DNA of 64,000 nucleotides from CAVQRC01 sp963715045 (lineage in GTDB: Bacteria > Planctomycetota > Planctomycetia > Pirellulales > Lacipirellulaceae). The position numbers and the translations under genes are program-made. Shown here in pieces: positions 51,071 to 59,486 of this stretch. The notes beneath the pieces are model-generated. The model searched no databases and had not been told where the DNA came from. It worked only from the letters and a program-made list of their open reading frames with translations. The DNA is taken from contig CAVQRC010000004.1 of NCBI GenBank assembly GCA_963715045.1, forward strand, positions 124,001 through 188,000, given 5' to 3'. Within the stretch, counting starts at the first letter, position 1. Every line of letters begins with the position of its first letter.

Positions 51071-51778
51071 CTACCTCGCGCCATCGGCGGCGGACGCGCG
51101 GGCGGCGGAAGCCTCGTCCGCATCGGCCGGCGTATTACCGATGATCAGGTCGAAATTCGCGGCGTATTCGTCGAGTGACGCCTCCGGTAGACGTTTCCAA
51201 TCCACCATCAGGAGTTTCCGTTCGGCCGGAGGCGTTCGGCGGAGTACTCCGTCGACGTCATTCAATGGGTGGCCGTTGACATAGCATTGCGTGGTGAGGA
51301 TCCGCCGCCCGCCCTGGTTGACCGCGAAGTGAATGTGGGGCGTGCGGGGGCCGTAGGGCACTGGTTTGATCGTGCGAAAGTAGTACTCACCCTTGGAATT
51401 GGTGAGAAACCGGCCGAATCCCTGGAAGTTCGCATCCATTCTGCCGCGATCACCTCCGCGCGTGTGCAGGTAGACGCCGTTCTTGTCGGCTTGCCAGATT
51501 TCGACGACGGCGTTTCGCAGCGGCTCTCCGGAAGGGCTCAGCACGCGCCCCGTGAGGTGCGTGATCTGGCCGATCGCCCCGGTGATCGAATCGTTGATGA
51601 TCAGCAGGTCGTTGTCGGTGTCCAGTGGCAGCTTGTCCGGATAGAACGGCCCCTCGGTTTGCCGGGGTGTCCTGGCAAGTTGTTCGGCGAAAGCTCCCGC
51701 TGTCATGAACGACGAGGCCCCGGCGGCGGCGTGAGCCAGGAACCGGCGGCGGCTGGGGAAGCTGGCAGACTCAGGCAT
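51071..51778 (-). CDS. Tat-exported intradiol ring-cleavage dioxygenase
   Basis: 235 residues from ATG 51778 (MPESASFPSRRRFL), a twin-arginine signal with Ala-rich core; the reading to 51871 is longer without support. The intradiol core: TEGPFYPDKLP, GRVLSPSGEPLRNAVVEIWQADKNGVY (Tyr103), and RTIKPVPYGPRTPHIHFAV with Tyr142, His148 and His150, the four Fe(III) ligands. The loop between the last Tyr and His pair is about seven residues shorter than in protocatechuate 3,4-dioxygenase. An exported enzyme would act on phenolics outside the cytoplasm; the true substrate is unknown. Confidence 0.85.
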   Translation of the reverse strand: MPESASFPSRRRFLAHAAAGASSFMTAGAFAEQLARTPRQTEGPFYPDKLPLDTDNDLLIINDSITGAIGQITHLTGRVLSPSGEPLRNAVVEIWQADKNGVYLHTRGGDRGRMDANFQGFGRFLTNSKGEYYFRTIKPVPYGPRTPHIHFAVNQGGRRILTTQCYVNGHPLNDVDGVLRRTPPAERKLLMVDWKRLPEASLDEYAANFDLIIGNTPADADEASAARASAADGAR

Positions 51779-51895
51779 CAAATCGCTCCGGGGAGTTCGC
51801 AACAGAGAGAGGGCTGCGGGACGCAACCGCTTTGCACGAGGTGTTCGGGTTTCTAGATAGTCTCTTAACACTCGGATGCTGACAACCGGTACCGA

Positions 51896-54844
51896 CTACA
51901 GCGGCGGCCGCCCAACCGGTGGCTGGGACACCTCGCGGGCGGCGGGATCCTCACTGCGAAGCTGCTCCAGGAGGGCCTCGATCTGGGCCCGCCGATCCCG
52001 GATCATACGTCGCTGAAGGAGCTCCGGGTCGCTGCCTTCCAGTTGCGTCTGGGCTGCCGTGAGCAGCTCGCGAGCACGCCCCAGGTCTCCCGTCTGTCCC
52101 CGTGCGACAAGCAGCTGCGCCAAGGGCAACTGGATGCCCAGAGCTCTCCAGGTCGTGTAGAAGTCTTCGGCATCTTCGCGCCGCGGCAATTCGGCGGCGA
52201 TTGCCAGGCCATTCTCGAAGCAGGTGATCGCCTCATCCCGGTGTTTCGCTTCGATCGCTCCGTCGCCGTTCGCAGCGGCCAGCAACCGCTGCAGCAGCAT
52301 CCCGCGAAAGAGTTGCAATCGCATCGCGGTGATGCGATACGCGGGCACGTTCCAATTGAGTGTCTTGGCGATCTCGGCGGCTTCGCGCAACTGCTCGAGT
52401 CGGTCGCGATCGGCCTCGTTCGACATCCGCTGCATGCTCACCTTGATGTAGGTTTCGCACAAGTCGTGCCGGTACTCTTCGATGGTCGGGTACTGTGCGA
52501 CCAGTCTGCCAAGGATGTCCAGTGCCTGGGCGGCGTCCCGTTGGGCCGATTCTGGATCACGTCGCTCGCGGTAGCACAATGCCAGCAGCCGCCGATACTC
52601 GGGTACGTTCGCGTGCCTGGCCGACAGTGCCGAAAGAATCTCGATCGCCTCGTCGAGATGCCGATCGCGCTGCTGCCAGTCCCGGGGTCGCCATGGCGGC
52701 GGTGGACCCTCGGCCCGTCGTGGCGGCCCACCGCGTTGGGGCGGAGGGCCGTCGGGCGCGGCGACCGAGCCGCGTGGCGGAGGGCCGGGCTCATCGCCGC
52801 GGTCCCGTCTCCGCGGGGATCCGCGGCGACCACGGGGCGTGCCTCGGCGGCGATGCGACTTGCCGAGCAGGTAATGGCTGTTGGCGAGTTCGTAGCGTGC
52901 CTCGGGCGTCGGATTCTGGGACAGAAGTTGCTCGAGTTCGGTCATTGCCAGGCGACACTCCTGCTCGGCCTCGTCGTTGTCGAGCAATCGCCGCAGGACT
53001 TCGCTTTTCTGATTGCGGATGCGGGCGACTTCGAAGGCGAACAGCCCAGCATCGGCATGGTCGCGAGCGAGTTGCTGGTAGCGTTCGATGGCCTTGTCAA
53101 AAGCGGCCCTGGCTTCTTCGTATCTGCCAAGTCGCTCGTGGATATAGCCCAGCCGGCGATTCGCCAGGGCCGCGTGCTGCCGCAGCGATTCATCCTCGGC
53201 ATTCAACTCGGCGAGCCGGTCGTAGAAGTCGAGCATGCTCGCAAGCATGTCGGCGGCCTCCTGCGACAGGACCGGCGTAGCTGGCAGTTCAACATCGGCG
53301 GAAGTTTCCTCGAGTTCGAGTTCTACCGGCTCGAGGGATGTCTGGGGGACGTAGCGGCGAAAAATCGTGTCCAGCGCGGTCAGCGAGACTTCCAGCGTCG
53401 ACTCCGCCCGCTGACGCTGTGCCGACTCGCTACGCAATGCCACATCGGTACGCCAGTATCCGATCGATGCCACAACGGCCACGAGCACGAGTAACGATAC
53501 GGCAACCGCTGACAGCGAGGCCACGGCCGGGTTGCGGCGGGCCCACCGCAGCAGGCGGCCGGCGGCCGTGATCCGCCGAGCCACGATTGGGCGCTGTTCC
53601 AGGAATCGCTGCAGGTCGGCAGCCAGGTCGCCAGCGGTCGCGTAACGCCCGCCCGGATCTTCCGCCATCGCGGTCAGCGCAATCGTTTCCAGATCGGCCG
53701 GGATTCCGGGATTGATCGACCGTGGACGGACCACGGCAGCGCGCGGCGTGGAGTGCACGAGCGACTGCTTGCGGTCGCGGTCCTGATGGACCGAACGCAA
53801 AGTCAACAGCTCGTAAAGCGTCAGGCCAAGTCCGTAGACGTCGCTGCGGGCATCCGCCTCGCCCCGCAGTTGTTCCGGGGCCATGTACTTGAGTGTCCCC
53901 ACGATGTCGCCCGATCGAGTCACCCCGTCCTGTTCGCCCGCCTTCGCCAGCCCGAAGTCGGCGACCCACACCGTACCCTCCGAATCCAGAATCAGATTGC
54001 CTGGCTTGACATCTCGGTGCAACGTCCCGTGCTGGTGAGCGTACTGCAACGCGCAGGCCACCTGGTGTCCGATCGTCGCGACGTCTGTCCAGTAATTGCC
54101 CGCCCGGGAAAGCGTGCCAAGACTCGGTCGGCCATTACCCGAAACCGAATCGTGAGCATCTTGAGCTCCGATCGTCGGCAGCTCGAACGACAGTTCCGCA
54201 TCGGCATCCGTATTCAGATCGTCCTTGGAGAAGCCCACCGTATCGGCACTGGCGTCGTGACCACCTCGGATGTAGCACGAGGACAGGCGGGTACCTGCCC
54301 CCACATCACCATGAGAACGCAGGCGGGCGATCACTTCGTCGACACCGATCCCGTCGATGTATTGCATCACGTAAAAGTGATAACCATCGTGCTCTCCGAC
54401 ACCGAGTACCGGCACGATGTTGGTGTGATGCAGATTCGCTGCGGTCCGCGCTTCGCGTTCGAAACGTCGCAGCTGCTGGGAGTCGAGCAGCGCCTGTTTG
54501 GGAAGCACCTTCACCGCCACTCTTCGGCCGAGTGACTCCTGCACGGCCTCGTAGACGACTCCCATCCCTCCTCGGCCGATCTCTCGGACAATCCGCAAAT
54601 CCCCGAGTCGCTCCAATCGGGGGATGGCCAGCCGTGATCCGCTGCCGCTCTCCGCCCGCTTCTCCTGGCGAAGCTGCTCCAGGGCTTCGATGGTCGGGAA
54701 CAGATCGCGTACCTCCCGCTCGAGTTCGGGATGCTGAGCGGTGTACTCCTCGATTTGCGGCGCCTCTCCCGATCGAATGCGGGTCGCGAACTCTTCGGCA
54801 AGGACTTCCAGCGTGTTTCGCGGCGTTGCAGCGGAGTGGTCCAT
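51896..54844 (-). CDS. Ser/Thr protein kinase with TPR C-terminal half
   Basis: 982 residues. Acidic leader 1-80; kinase about 83-405 with GRGGMGVVYEA (90-100), Lys112, HRDVK (276-280) and DFG (296-298), and APEQ; an insertion of roughly 80 residues (172-250) separates the small and large lobe parts. One membrane helix (about 437-460), then TPR-like repeats to the end. Within them residues about 660-720 are a low-complexity Arg/Pro/Gly tract (RRRGTPRGRRGSPRRRDRG), unlike the rest. An ECF sigma gene lies 40 bp upstream on the same strand; kinase-sigma pairs of this sort are typical of planctomycetes. Predicted to sense through the TPR side and phosphorylate in the cytoplasm. Confidence 0.9.
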   Translation of the reverse strand: MDHSAATPRNTLEVLAEEFATRIRSGEAPQIEEYTAQHPELEREVRDLFPTIEALEQLRQEKRAESGSGSRLAIPRLERLGDLRIVREIGRGGMGVVYEAVQESLGRRVAVKVLPKQALLDSQQLRRFEREARTAANLHHTNIVPVLGVGEHDGYHFYVMQYIDGIGVDEVIARLRSHGDVGAGTRLSSCYIRGGHDASADTVGFSKDDLNTDADAELSFELPTIGAQDAHDSVSGNGRPSLGTLSRAGNYWTDVATIGHQVACALQYAHQHGTLHRDVKPGNLILDSEGTVWVADFGLAKAGEQDGVTRSGDIVGTLKYMAPEQLRGEADARSDVYGLGLTLYELLTLRSVHQDRDRKQSLVHSTPRAAVVRPRSINPGIPADLETIALTAMAEDPGGRYATAGDLAADLQRFLEQRPIVARRITAAGRLLRWARRNPAVASLSAVAVSLLVLVAVVASIGYWRTDVALRSESAQRQRAESTLEVSLTALDTIFRRYVPQTSLEPVELELEETSADVELPATPVLSQEAADMLASMLDFYDRLAELNAEDESLRQHAALANRRLGYIHERLGRYEEARAAFDKAIERYQQLARDHADAGLFAFEVARIRNQKSEVLRRLLDNDEAEQECRLAMTELEQLLSQNPTPEARYELANSHYLLGKSHRRRGTPRGRRGSPRRRDRGDEPGPPPRGSVAAPDGPPPQRGGPPRRAEGPPPPWRPRDWQQRDRHLDEAIEILSALSARHANVPEYRRLLALCYRERRDPESAQRDAAQALDILGRLVAQYPTIEEYRHDLCETYIKVSMQRMSNEADRDRLEQLREAAEIAKTLNWNVPAYRITAMRLQLFRGMLLQRLLAAANGDGAIEAKHRDEAITCFENGLAIAAELPRREDAEDFYTTWRALGIQLPLAQLLVARGQTGDLGRARELLTAAQTQLEGSDPELLQRRMIRDRRAQIEALLEQLRSEDPAAREVSQPPVGRPPL

Positions 54845-54884
54845 GGCCTGGGCTCGGATGGCGGGAAGGAATCCGCCTTGGTCG

Positions 54885-55526
54885 TCAAGGAATACGGAAG
54901 TCAGAAAACTCGTCGAGGATACTTTTCAGCCGCCCGATCGCCCGAATGTAACGATTGCTGGCGGCCGTCACTCCGATGTGCAGAACTTCCGCCACCTCGT
55001 TGTTGGTCAGATCTTCAAAATGCCGCAAGGCGATAATCTCCTGATCGATCTCGGACATCGAACCGATCGCCTGCTCCAGCTGTAATGTCGTTTCGGCCCG
55101 CGCTGCCGCCTGGCTCGGCGAGGTCATGCTGCCCAGCAGTTCGACAGCGATCGAAGCCGATGTCGCCCGCGGATAACGCATCCCCTGCAGCGACACGTCG
55201 CGGCTCACGTCCCGCATTTCCGCCCCCAAGTGTCGCCGGTGTACATCCACCAGCGTCTGGCCCACGATCAATCTCAACCAAACGAAGATCGAGTGGTCCG
55301 CGTCGTTGTGGAAATACTGGATCCGCTGTCGCGCGCTGACATACGACTCCTGGAGTACATCGTCCGCGTCGACGCGCGCGCGGAGCCTGCGATCCATCCG
55401 AAAAGTCACCATCCGCCACAGGCGTTCACGGTGCAGGTCGAACAGTCCGCCGAGAGCATCCCCATCACCCTGCCGCAATTTGTCCAGGAGTTCGGCTTCG
55501 GTTGCTGGCTGCTCTTCTGCTTCCAC
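54885..55526 (-). CDS. ECF sigma factor paired with a Ser/Thr kinase
   Basis: 213 residues. Region 2: LFDLHRERLWRMVTFRMDRRLRARVDADDVLQESYVSA, and IFVWLRLIVGQTLVDVHRRHLGAE; region 4: IIALRHFEDLTNNEVAEVLHIGVTAASNRYIRAIGRLK with the recognition helix. This is the Rhodopirellula/planctomycete ECF type. No anti-sigma gene is next to it; the 982-residue kinase gene follows 40 bp downstream, so control by phosphorylation, as proposed for kinase-linked ECF groups, is likely. The 259 bp upstream to the next gene hold its promoter. Identification is secure; target genes unknown. Confidence 0.9.
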   Translation of the reverse strand: MEAEEQPATEAELLDKLRQGDGDALGGLFDLHRERLWRMVTFRMDRRLRARVDADDVLQESYVSARQRIQYFHNDADHSIFVWLRLIVGQTLVDVHRRHLGAEMRDVSRDVSLQGMRYPRATSASIAVELLGSMTSPSQAAARAETTLQLEQAIGSMSEIDQEIIALRHFEDLTNNEVAEVLHIGVTAASNRYIRAIGRLKSILDEFSDFRIP

Positions 55527-55785
55527 GCCGAGTTCGCCTGTTAAGAGTACGGATCGGCCAGCCGGTCATCCACGTTCCCCGCGAGAAGGGCCGTGAATCC
55601 GACTCGATGTTCGGTCCCAAGTCATTTCGACCCCTTCATTTAACACCGACGGCCATTGCCGGGACCAGAGAGGGGCGGCTCCCGGACAACTTTTTTTCCG
55701 GCGATTCGTGGATCGATGTCCTCGAATCGCGTCATTGCTCCCATCCGACACTTGTCGGCCGCCTCTTGAATTGAGTTCGCGAGGC

Positions 55786-57036
55786 TCACTGCTGGCGAAT
55801 GTCGTAGCAGTACAGAAGTTCTTGATCGCGCACATAAAGACGACCGTTGGCGATGACCGGATGGACCCAGATCCCCCCGGAAGACGCCCGCTGCGTGCTG
55901 AGCGGATCGAGTTGAAACCGTCCCCGCTCCCGCCAGCCGTTCGGCGAAGCATCGGCGAGTACGACGGTTCCCTCCCCTTCTTCGAAACAGTACAGCCGCC
56001 CCTCGGCGGCGGTCAGCGAGCCCTTGCCGAGGGCTCTCCGTTCGTTCCACACGCTGTTTCCGTTCAAGAAGTTCTGGCAGGTCCAGCCGCGCCCGTCGGA
56101 ATAGCCGTACACGTGCTCGTCGATCAACACGACCCCCCCGTGGTGGTTCTTCATGATCTTGTTGCTGTACAGCTCATCGGCAGCAAATTCGCTTCCCAGC
56201 CTTACGAGCTTGCATCCTGCCCCGTAACCCGACGTCGCGTAAACCAGATCCTCCCATACGATCGGTGTCGGCACCACGGCGACGCTGCCAGGAAATGGGA
56301 CGCTCCATAGCAATCGTCCATCACCTGCCGCGACCCCAAAGAACCTGCGTTCGCTGAGCTGCACGAGCTGTCGCACCCCGTTATGATCACCCGCGACCAG
56401 TGAAGAGTACTGGGCGTCGTCCGTGACGGCGCTGCTCTGCCAGACAACCTTCCCCTCGAACTTGTCCAGGGCCGCCACCGTTCCCTGGTCACCTCCAGGC
56501 GTGCACAGCACGAGGTCGCCGTCGATCAGCACCGACTCTGTGTAGCCCCAGTTCGGGATCGACCCGCCCAGGTCCGGAAGCGATTTGCTCCATAGCAGCT
56601 CTCCGTCGCGACGACGAACGGCGACCAGATTTCCCCGCGCCGCAAGCGCATAGACATTCTCGCCGTCCACGGTCGGGGTCGATCGTGGCCCGTCGCCCCA
56701 ACTGTTCTCGTAGCGGTCCCCGACCTCGACCGCCCACACCTCACTCCCGGAAGCCACGTCCAAGGTGATCAGGTACTCGTGATCGCCCCGCGCACCGAGT
56801 GTGTACAGACGATCTCCCACCACCGAGAATCCCGAGTAACCGAGCCCGGCTTCTTCGTAGAGCCACTGCCTGGGCGGGCCACCTTCAGGCCACTCTGCCA
56901 GCAAACCGGTTTCGCTCGAAACGCCCGTTCGGTTTGGTCCGCGAAACTGCGGCCAGTCCTCGCCGCCCGTTACGTCCGAGAGCAGCATCCAGACGGAAAT
57001 CGTGAGCCACATGCCAGCGTATCGTGAGGTCGACAT
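55786..57036 (-). CDS. Exported PQQ-like beta-propeller protein
   Basis: 416 residues from ATG 57036. The N-terminal stretch MWLTISVWMLLSDVTGG is a short signal peptide, then WPQFRGPNRTGVS, the common start of planctomycete PQQ-like propellers. Repeated blades with the tryptophan-docking pattern follow (GSEVWAVEVGDRY, GELLWSKSLPDLG, GKVVWQSSAVTDD, GRLLWSVPFPGSV). It resembles BamB and quinoprotein dehydrogenases, but the PQQ-binding and catalytic residues are not apparent, so it may be a structural or carbohydrate/protein-binding propeller. Monocistronic by spacing. Confidence 0.83.
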   Translation of the reverse strand: MSTSRYAGMWLTISVWMLLSDVTGGEDWPQFRGPNRTGVSSETGLLAEWPEGGPPRQWLYEEAGLGYSGFSVVGDRLYTLGARGDHEYLITLDVASGSEVWAVEVGDRYENSWGDGPRSTPTVDGENVYALAARGNLVAVRRRDGELLWSKSLPDLGGSIPNWGYTESVLIDGDLVLCTPGGDQGTVAALDKFEGKVVWQSSAVTDDAQYSSLVAGDHNGVRQLVQLSERRFFGVAAGDGRLLWSVPFPGSVAVVPTPIVWEDLVYATSGYGAGCKLVRLGSEFAADELYSNKIMKNHHGGVVLIDEHVYGYSDGRGWTCQNFLNGNSVWNERRALGKGSLTAAEGRLYCFEEGEGTVVLADASPNGWRERGRFQLDPLSTQRASSGGIWVHPVIANGRLYVRDQELLYCYDIRQQ

Positions 57037-57045
57037 ATGCGTCAC

Positions 57046-57070
57046 AGGTCAGGGGTCAGGGGTCAGGGGT
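57046..57070. repeat. GGGGTCA tandem repeats
   Basis: Several consecutive near-perfect AGGTCAG/GGGTCAG heptamers lie about 10-35 bp upstream of the beta-propeller start, on the promoter side. The same core recurs at other intergenic sites in the window (see 6898-6940). Copy number is likely to vary. Confidence 0.75.
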
Positions 57071-57312
57071 CGAGTTCGGGGATGTGATGAAAACCTCGTT
57101 GTCGCCATCGTACTCGGGTAATCATTTCGGCTCGTGGCCGTCAGCCGGGCCATTCTGCCATGGTCGCAAACCTGCCACCACCCGCGCCCCACGAACCTCT
57201 ATTGGCTCAACCCCCGACCCCCAAGTATCATCCGTCACCCTGATCGCTGATTCACTGACGCTGCCAAGCTGCATCCACAGTGGTGCGATTGTCTCGTCTC
57301 TCCCCGAGTCCG

Positions 57313-57449
57313 AAATCACAAAGTTCAACTCACAAATCTCAAACAAGCTCCAAAACAAGCTCCAAATATCGACGGACCAAAGACGCGAGAAACCCGAATT
57401 GGAGTTTGAGATTTGGATTTTTTGTATTGAGATTTGTTTGTCATTTGGT
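57313..57449. repeat. AT-rich dispersed inverted repeat (element III, copy 1)
   Basis: About 137 bp, far more AT-rich than the surrounding DNA. CAAATCTCAAAC (57333-57344) pairs with GTTTGAGATTTG (57404-57415), a perfect 12-bp inverted repeat; a third GAGATTTG follows. AAGCTCCAAA occurs twice directly. A homologous inverted copy lies at 60872-61010. It occupies the divergent region (57037-57510) between the propeller gene and the heptosyltransferase gene, in which I see no gene. Confidence 0.8.
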
Positions 57450-57510
57450 TCTTGCTATCTGTAATTTCATCGGCGCACGGTGCGCGCAGGCTACGGCCTG
57501 AGACTTTCGC

Positions 57511-58530
57511 ATGCCCCGCATCCTGATTGTCCGTCTCAGCGCGATCGGCGACACGATTCATGGCCTTCCGGTCTTATGCGCGCTCCGCCGCAAGTTCCCC
57601 CGCGCTTTTCTCGGCTGGGTGGTCGAGGAGCACGCGGCCGCCCTGCTCGAAGAGCATCCCGATCTGGATGCCCTGATCCGAGTACCGCGGGGCTGGCTCA
57701 ACTCGCCACGGGAGGTGCTGCGGCTGCGTCGTCGGCTGCGTTCTCTGCGGTTTGATACGACCGTCGATCTGCAGTCGTTGACCAAGAGCAGCGTCGCCGC
57801 GTGGCTCAGTGGGGCCCGTCGCCGACTGGGAGCAGGCGGCACTCACGGTCGAGAGATCAGCAAGTGGCTGAACAACGAACCGGTGCCGCTCGATGCGCAC
57901 CACGTCATCGAGCACTACCTGCAGATTGCCGCGCCGCTGGGGCTCGAGCAGCAGCCGGCGGTCGAGTATCGGCTTCCGCGACACGCGGCAGAAGAGGCCT
58001 GGGCGGACGCGCAATTGACGGAACTGGGGCTCGCAGCGGGACGATTCGCCATCCTGAATGTCGGTGCTGGCTGGCCGTCAAAGCTGTGGATCCCCGAGAG
58101 GTACGCGGCCCTGGCAGATTACCTGGACGATCGCCATGACATTTCGAGCCTCGTGATGTGGGCTGGCGACTCCGAACGCGCACTGGCCCAAGTTGTAGTC
58201 GCCAACAGTCGCCGGGCGATTGCGGCGCCTCCTAATACGATGCGGCAACTGGCGGCACTCTGCCGGCGAAGCTGCCTGTTCGTGGGCTCGGATACGGGAC
58301 CCGTGCATCTCGCAGTAGCGGTCGGCATCCCCAGTATCAGCCTGCATGGTCCGACCCGCGCCTCGTGGACCGGCGCGTATGGCGAATCCGCAATCCGCCT
58401 GCAAGCGTCCTATCACGACGGTTCGACCAACGAACGTCGGGGAGCAGACACATCGGCCATGAACGCGATTGAGGTCGAGATGGTCTGCGACGCCTGCGAT
58501 CGGCTGCTGGCCCACGCCGCGGCCGCGTAA
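57511..58530 (+). CDS. Heptosyltransferase-type family 9 glycosyltransferase
   Basis: 339 residues. GT9 (WaaC/WaaF-like) enzyme transferring a heptose or related sugar from a nucleotide donor to lipopolysaccharide core or a similar glycan. Typical N terminus RILIVRLSAIGDTIHGLPVL, then FDTTVDLQSLTKSSVAAWLSGARRR, and in the donor half ILNVGAGWPSKLWIPERYAAL and LFVGSDTGPVHLAVAVGIPSISLHGPT, carrying the Asp and the GxTGPxH motif that binds the donor. No signal or membrane helix. It is isolated from other LPS genes here, and ends in element I copy 2. Confidence 0.9.
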   Translation: MPRILIVRLSAIGDTIHGLPVLCALRRKFPRAFLGWVVEEHAAALLEEHPDLDALIRVPRGWLNSPREVLRLRRRLRSLRFDTTVDLQSLTKSSVAAWLSGARRRLGAGGTHGREISKWLNNEPVPLDAHHVIEHYLQIAAPLGLEQQPAVEYRLPRHAAEEAWADAQLTELGLAAGRFAILNVGAGWPSKLWIPERYAALADYLDDRHDISSLVMWAGDSERALAQVVVANSRRAIAAPPNTMRQLAALCRRSCLFVGSDTGPVHLAVAVGIPSISLHGPTRASWTGAYGESAIRLQASYHDGSTNERRGADTSAMNAIEVEMVCDACDRLLAHAAAA

Positions 58531-58544
58531 TGGCGGCTGGCAGT

Positions 58545-58628
58545 CTAGAGCGTGCTGCAAGACCCGGTTTCAGGCTTCCCACGGCCGGGAAACAAGGTGG
58601 TAGAAACACGTTTCGCAACGTCTTCTAA
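58545..58628. repeat. Dispersed 84-bp imperfect palindrome (element I, copy 2)
   Basis: Inverted relative to copy 1 (10181-10264), with the ACCACC...GTTTC/CGGCCGTGGGA core best conserved. It fills the 94 bp between the convergent heptosyltransferase gene and the NlpC/P60-like gene. The right end contains the TAG stop (58625-58627) of the minus-strand gene, the same arrangement as copy 1. Confidence 0.8.
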
Positions 58629-59389
58629 TATCGCATGACAGCGACCCGACTGCCCGACTGCCCGTGGCGTCGGACTACCAGGATCATGGCGGGCACTCCC
58701 CGTCCCGGGTCAATGATCTGCTCGACCGTGTAATACGAGTCCAGGAGCTTGGGGTTTGCGGCTGCGTTGCCCGTCGCTTCGACCACGCGCATATTCCCGC
58801 CAGCAACACTCTGTGCGCGATACGATTCGACGACAGCCACATGGCCGGGCCCACTCATCACCGCATTGCCGCGCATCCAGACCAGGATATCTCCCTGACG
58901 GACCGCGGTAGGGTCATTGATCGCCTTCGTGGCGTTGAAGTACGACGCGGCACCCGTATTCCGAACGGTAGTCGCCGAATAGGCTTTCTTTCCAACCGCG
59001 ATCAGATAGTTGGTGACGAACCCGGAACAGTCGATTCCGAGGTGGTCGTCGCAGTACTGCTGCAGGGTCCTTTGGTTGACGGTGGCAATCTTCGCGGACC
59101 TGACCGCCCATTCCAGCGCAAGCGTGTACCCCAGTGGGCTGCCCTTACCCATCGCGGCGTTGCGGATCCGTTCTCTGTTCTGGTCGAACCATGGATCGGA
59201 CCGGGAACCGCGTGTCACCAGAGTGTAGTCCCGCATCTGATTGGATCCGGGTGTCCAATTCATCATGAAGTACTTTGTCAACTGCACGGTGTAGGTCACC
59301 TCACGGCAGACCTGGGCTTGCGGGTCATCGACGGCGGTTGTTACCCGCAAGTCGCGATACTGCCGCATGAATTCAAAAGGCGTTGGCAT
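58625..59389 (-). CDS. NlpC/P60- or CHAP-like cysteine peptidase
   Basis: 254 residues from ATG 59389, which has GAGGAG seven bases upstream; the longer reading to 59443 is therefore rejected. The papain-like fold carries the nucleophile in GIDCSGFVTNYLI and the His in GPGHVAVVES, with a following polar residue (RVVEATGNAA) as the third member. Enzymes of this clan cleave peptidoglycan stem peptides or amidate bonds. There is no signal peptide, which is unusual for a wall enzyme and suggests cytoplasmic or atypically exported action. It is convergent with the heptosyltransferase gene. Confidence 0.78.
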   Translation of the reverse strand: MPTPFEFMRQYRDLRVTTAVDDPQAQVCREVTYTVQLTKYFMMNWTPGSNQMRDYTLVTRGSRSDPWFDQNRERIRNAAMGKGSPLGYTLALEWAVRSAKIATVNQRTLQQYCDDHLGIDCSGFVTNYLIAVGKKAYSATTVRNTGAASYFNATKAINDPTAVRQGDILVWMRGNAVMSGPGHVAVVESYRAQSVAGGNMRVVEATGNAAANPKLLDSYYTVEQIIDPGRGVPAMILVVRRHGQSGSRVAVMRY

Positions 59390-59486
59390 GGCTTTCTCCT
59401 CTCTCGTCGCGTAGCTTGCCCGGATAGCTGTTGTCGGGAGCAAGCTGCATCAGTTGCGTGAATTCTCGCCAAAAACCCCATTTGGC

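Noticed and set aside
52043..53494. 483-codon plus-strand frame over the large kinase gene
   Set aside because: Shadow of the TPR region; no start context or family signal.
57037..57510. RNA gene such as tRNA or a riboswitch
   Set aside because: No cloverleaf or known riboswitch core; the content is explained by GGGGTCA repeats and the AT-rich inverted repeat.
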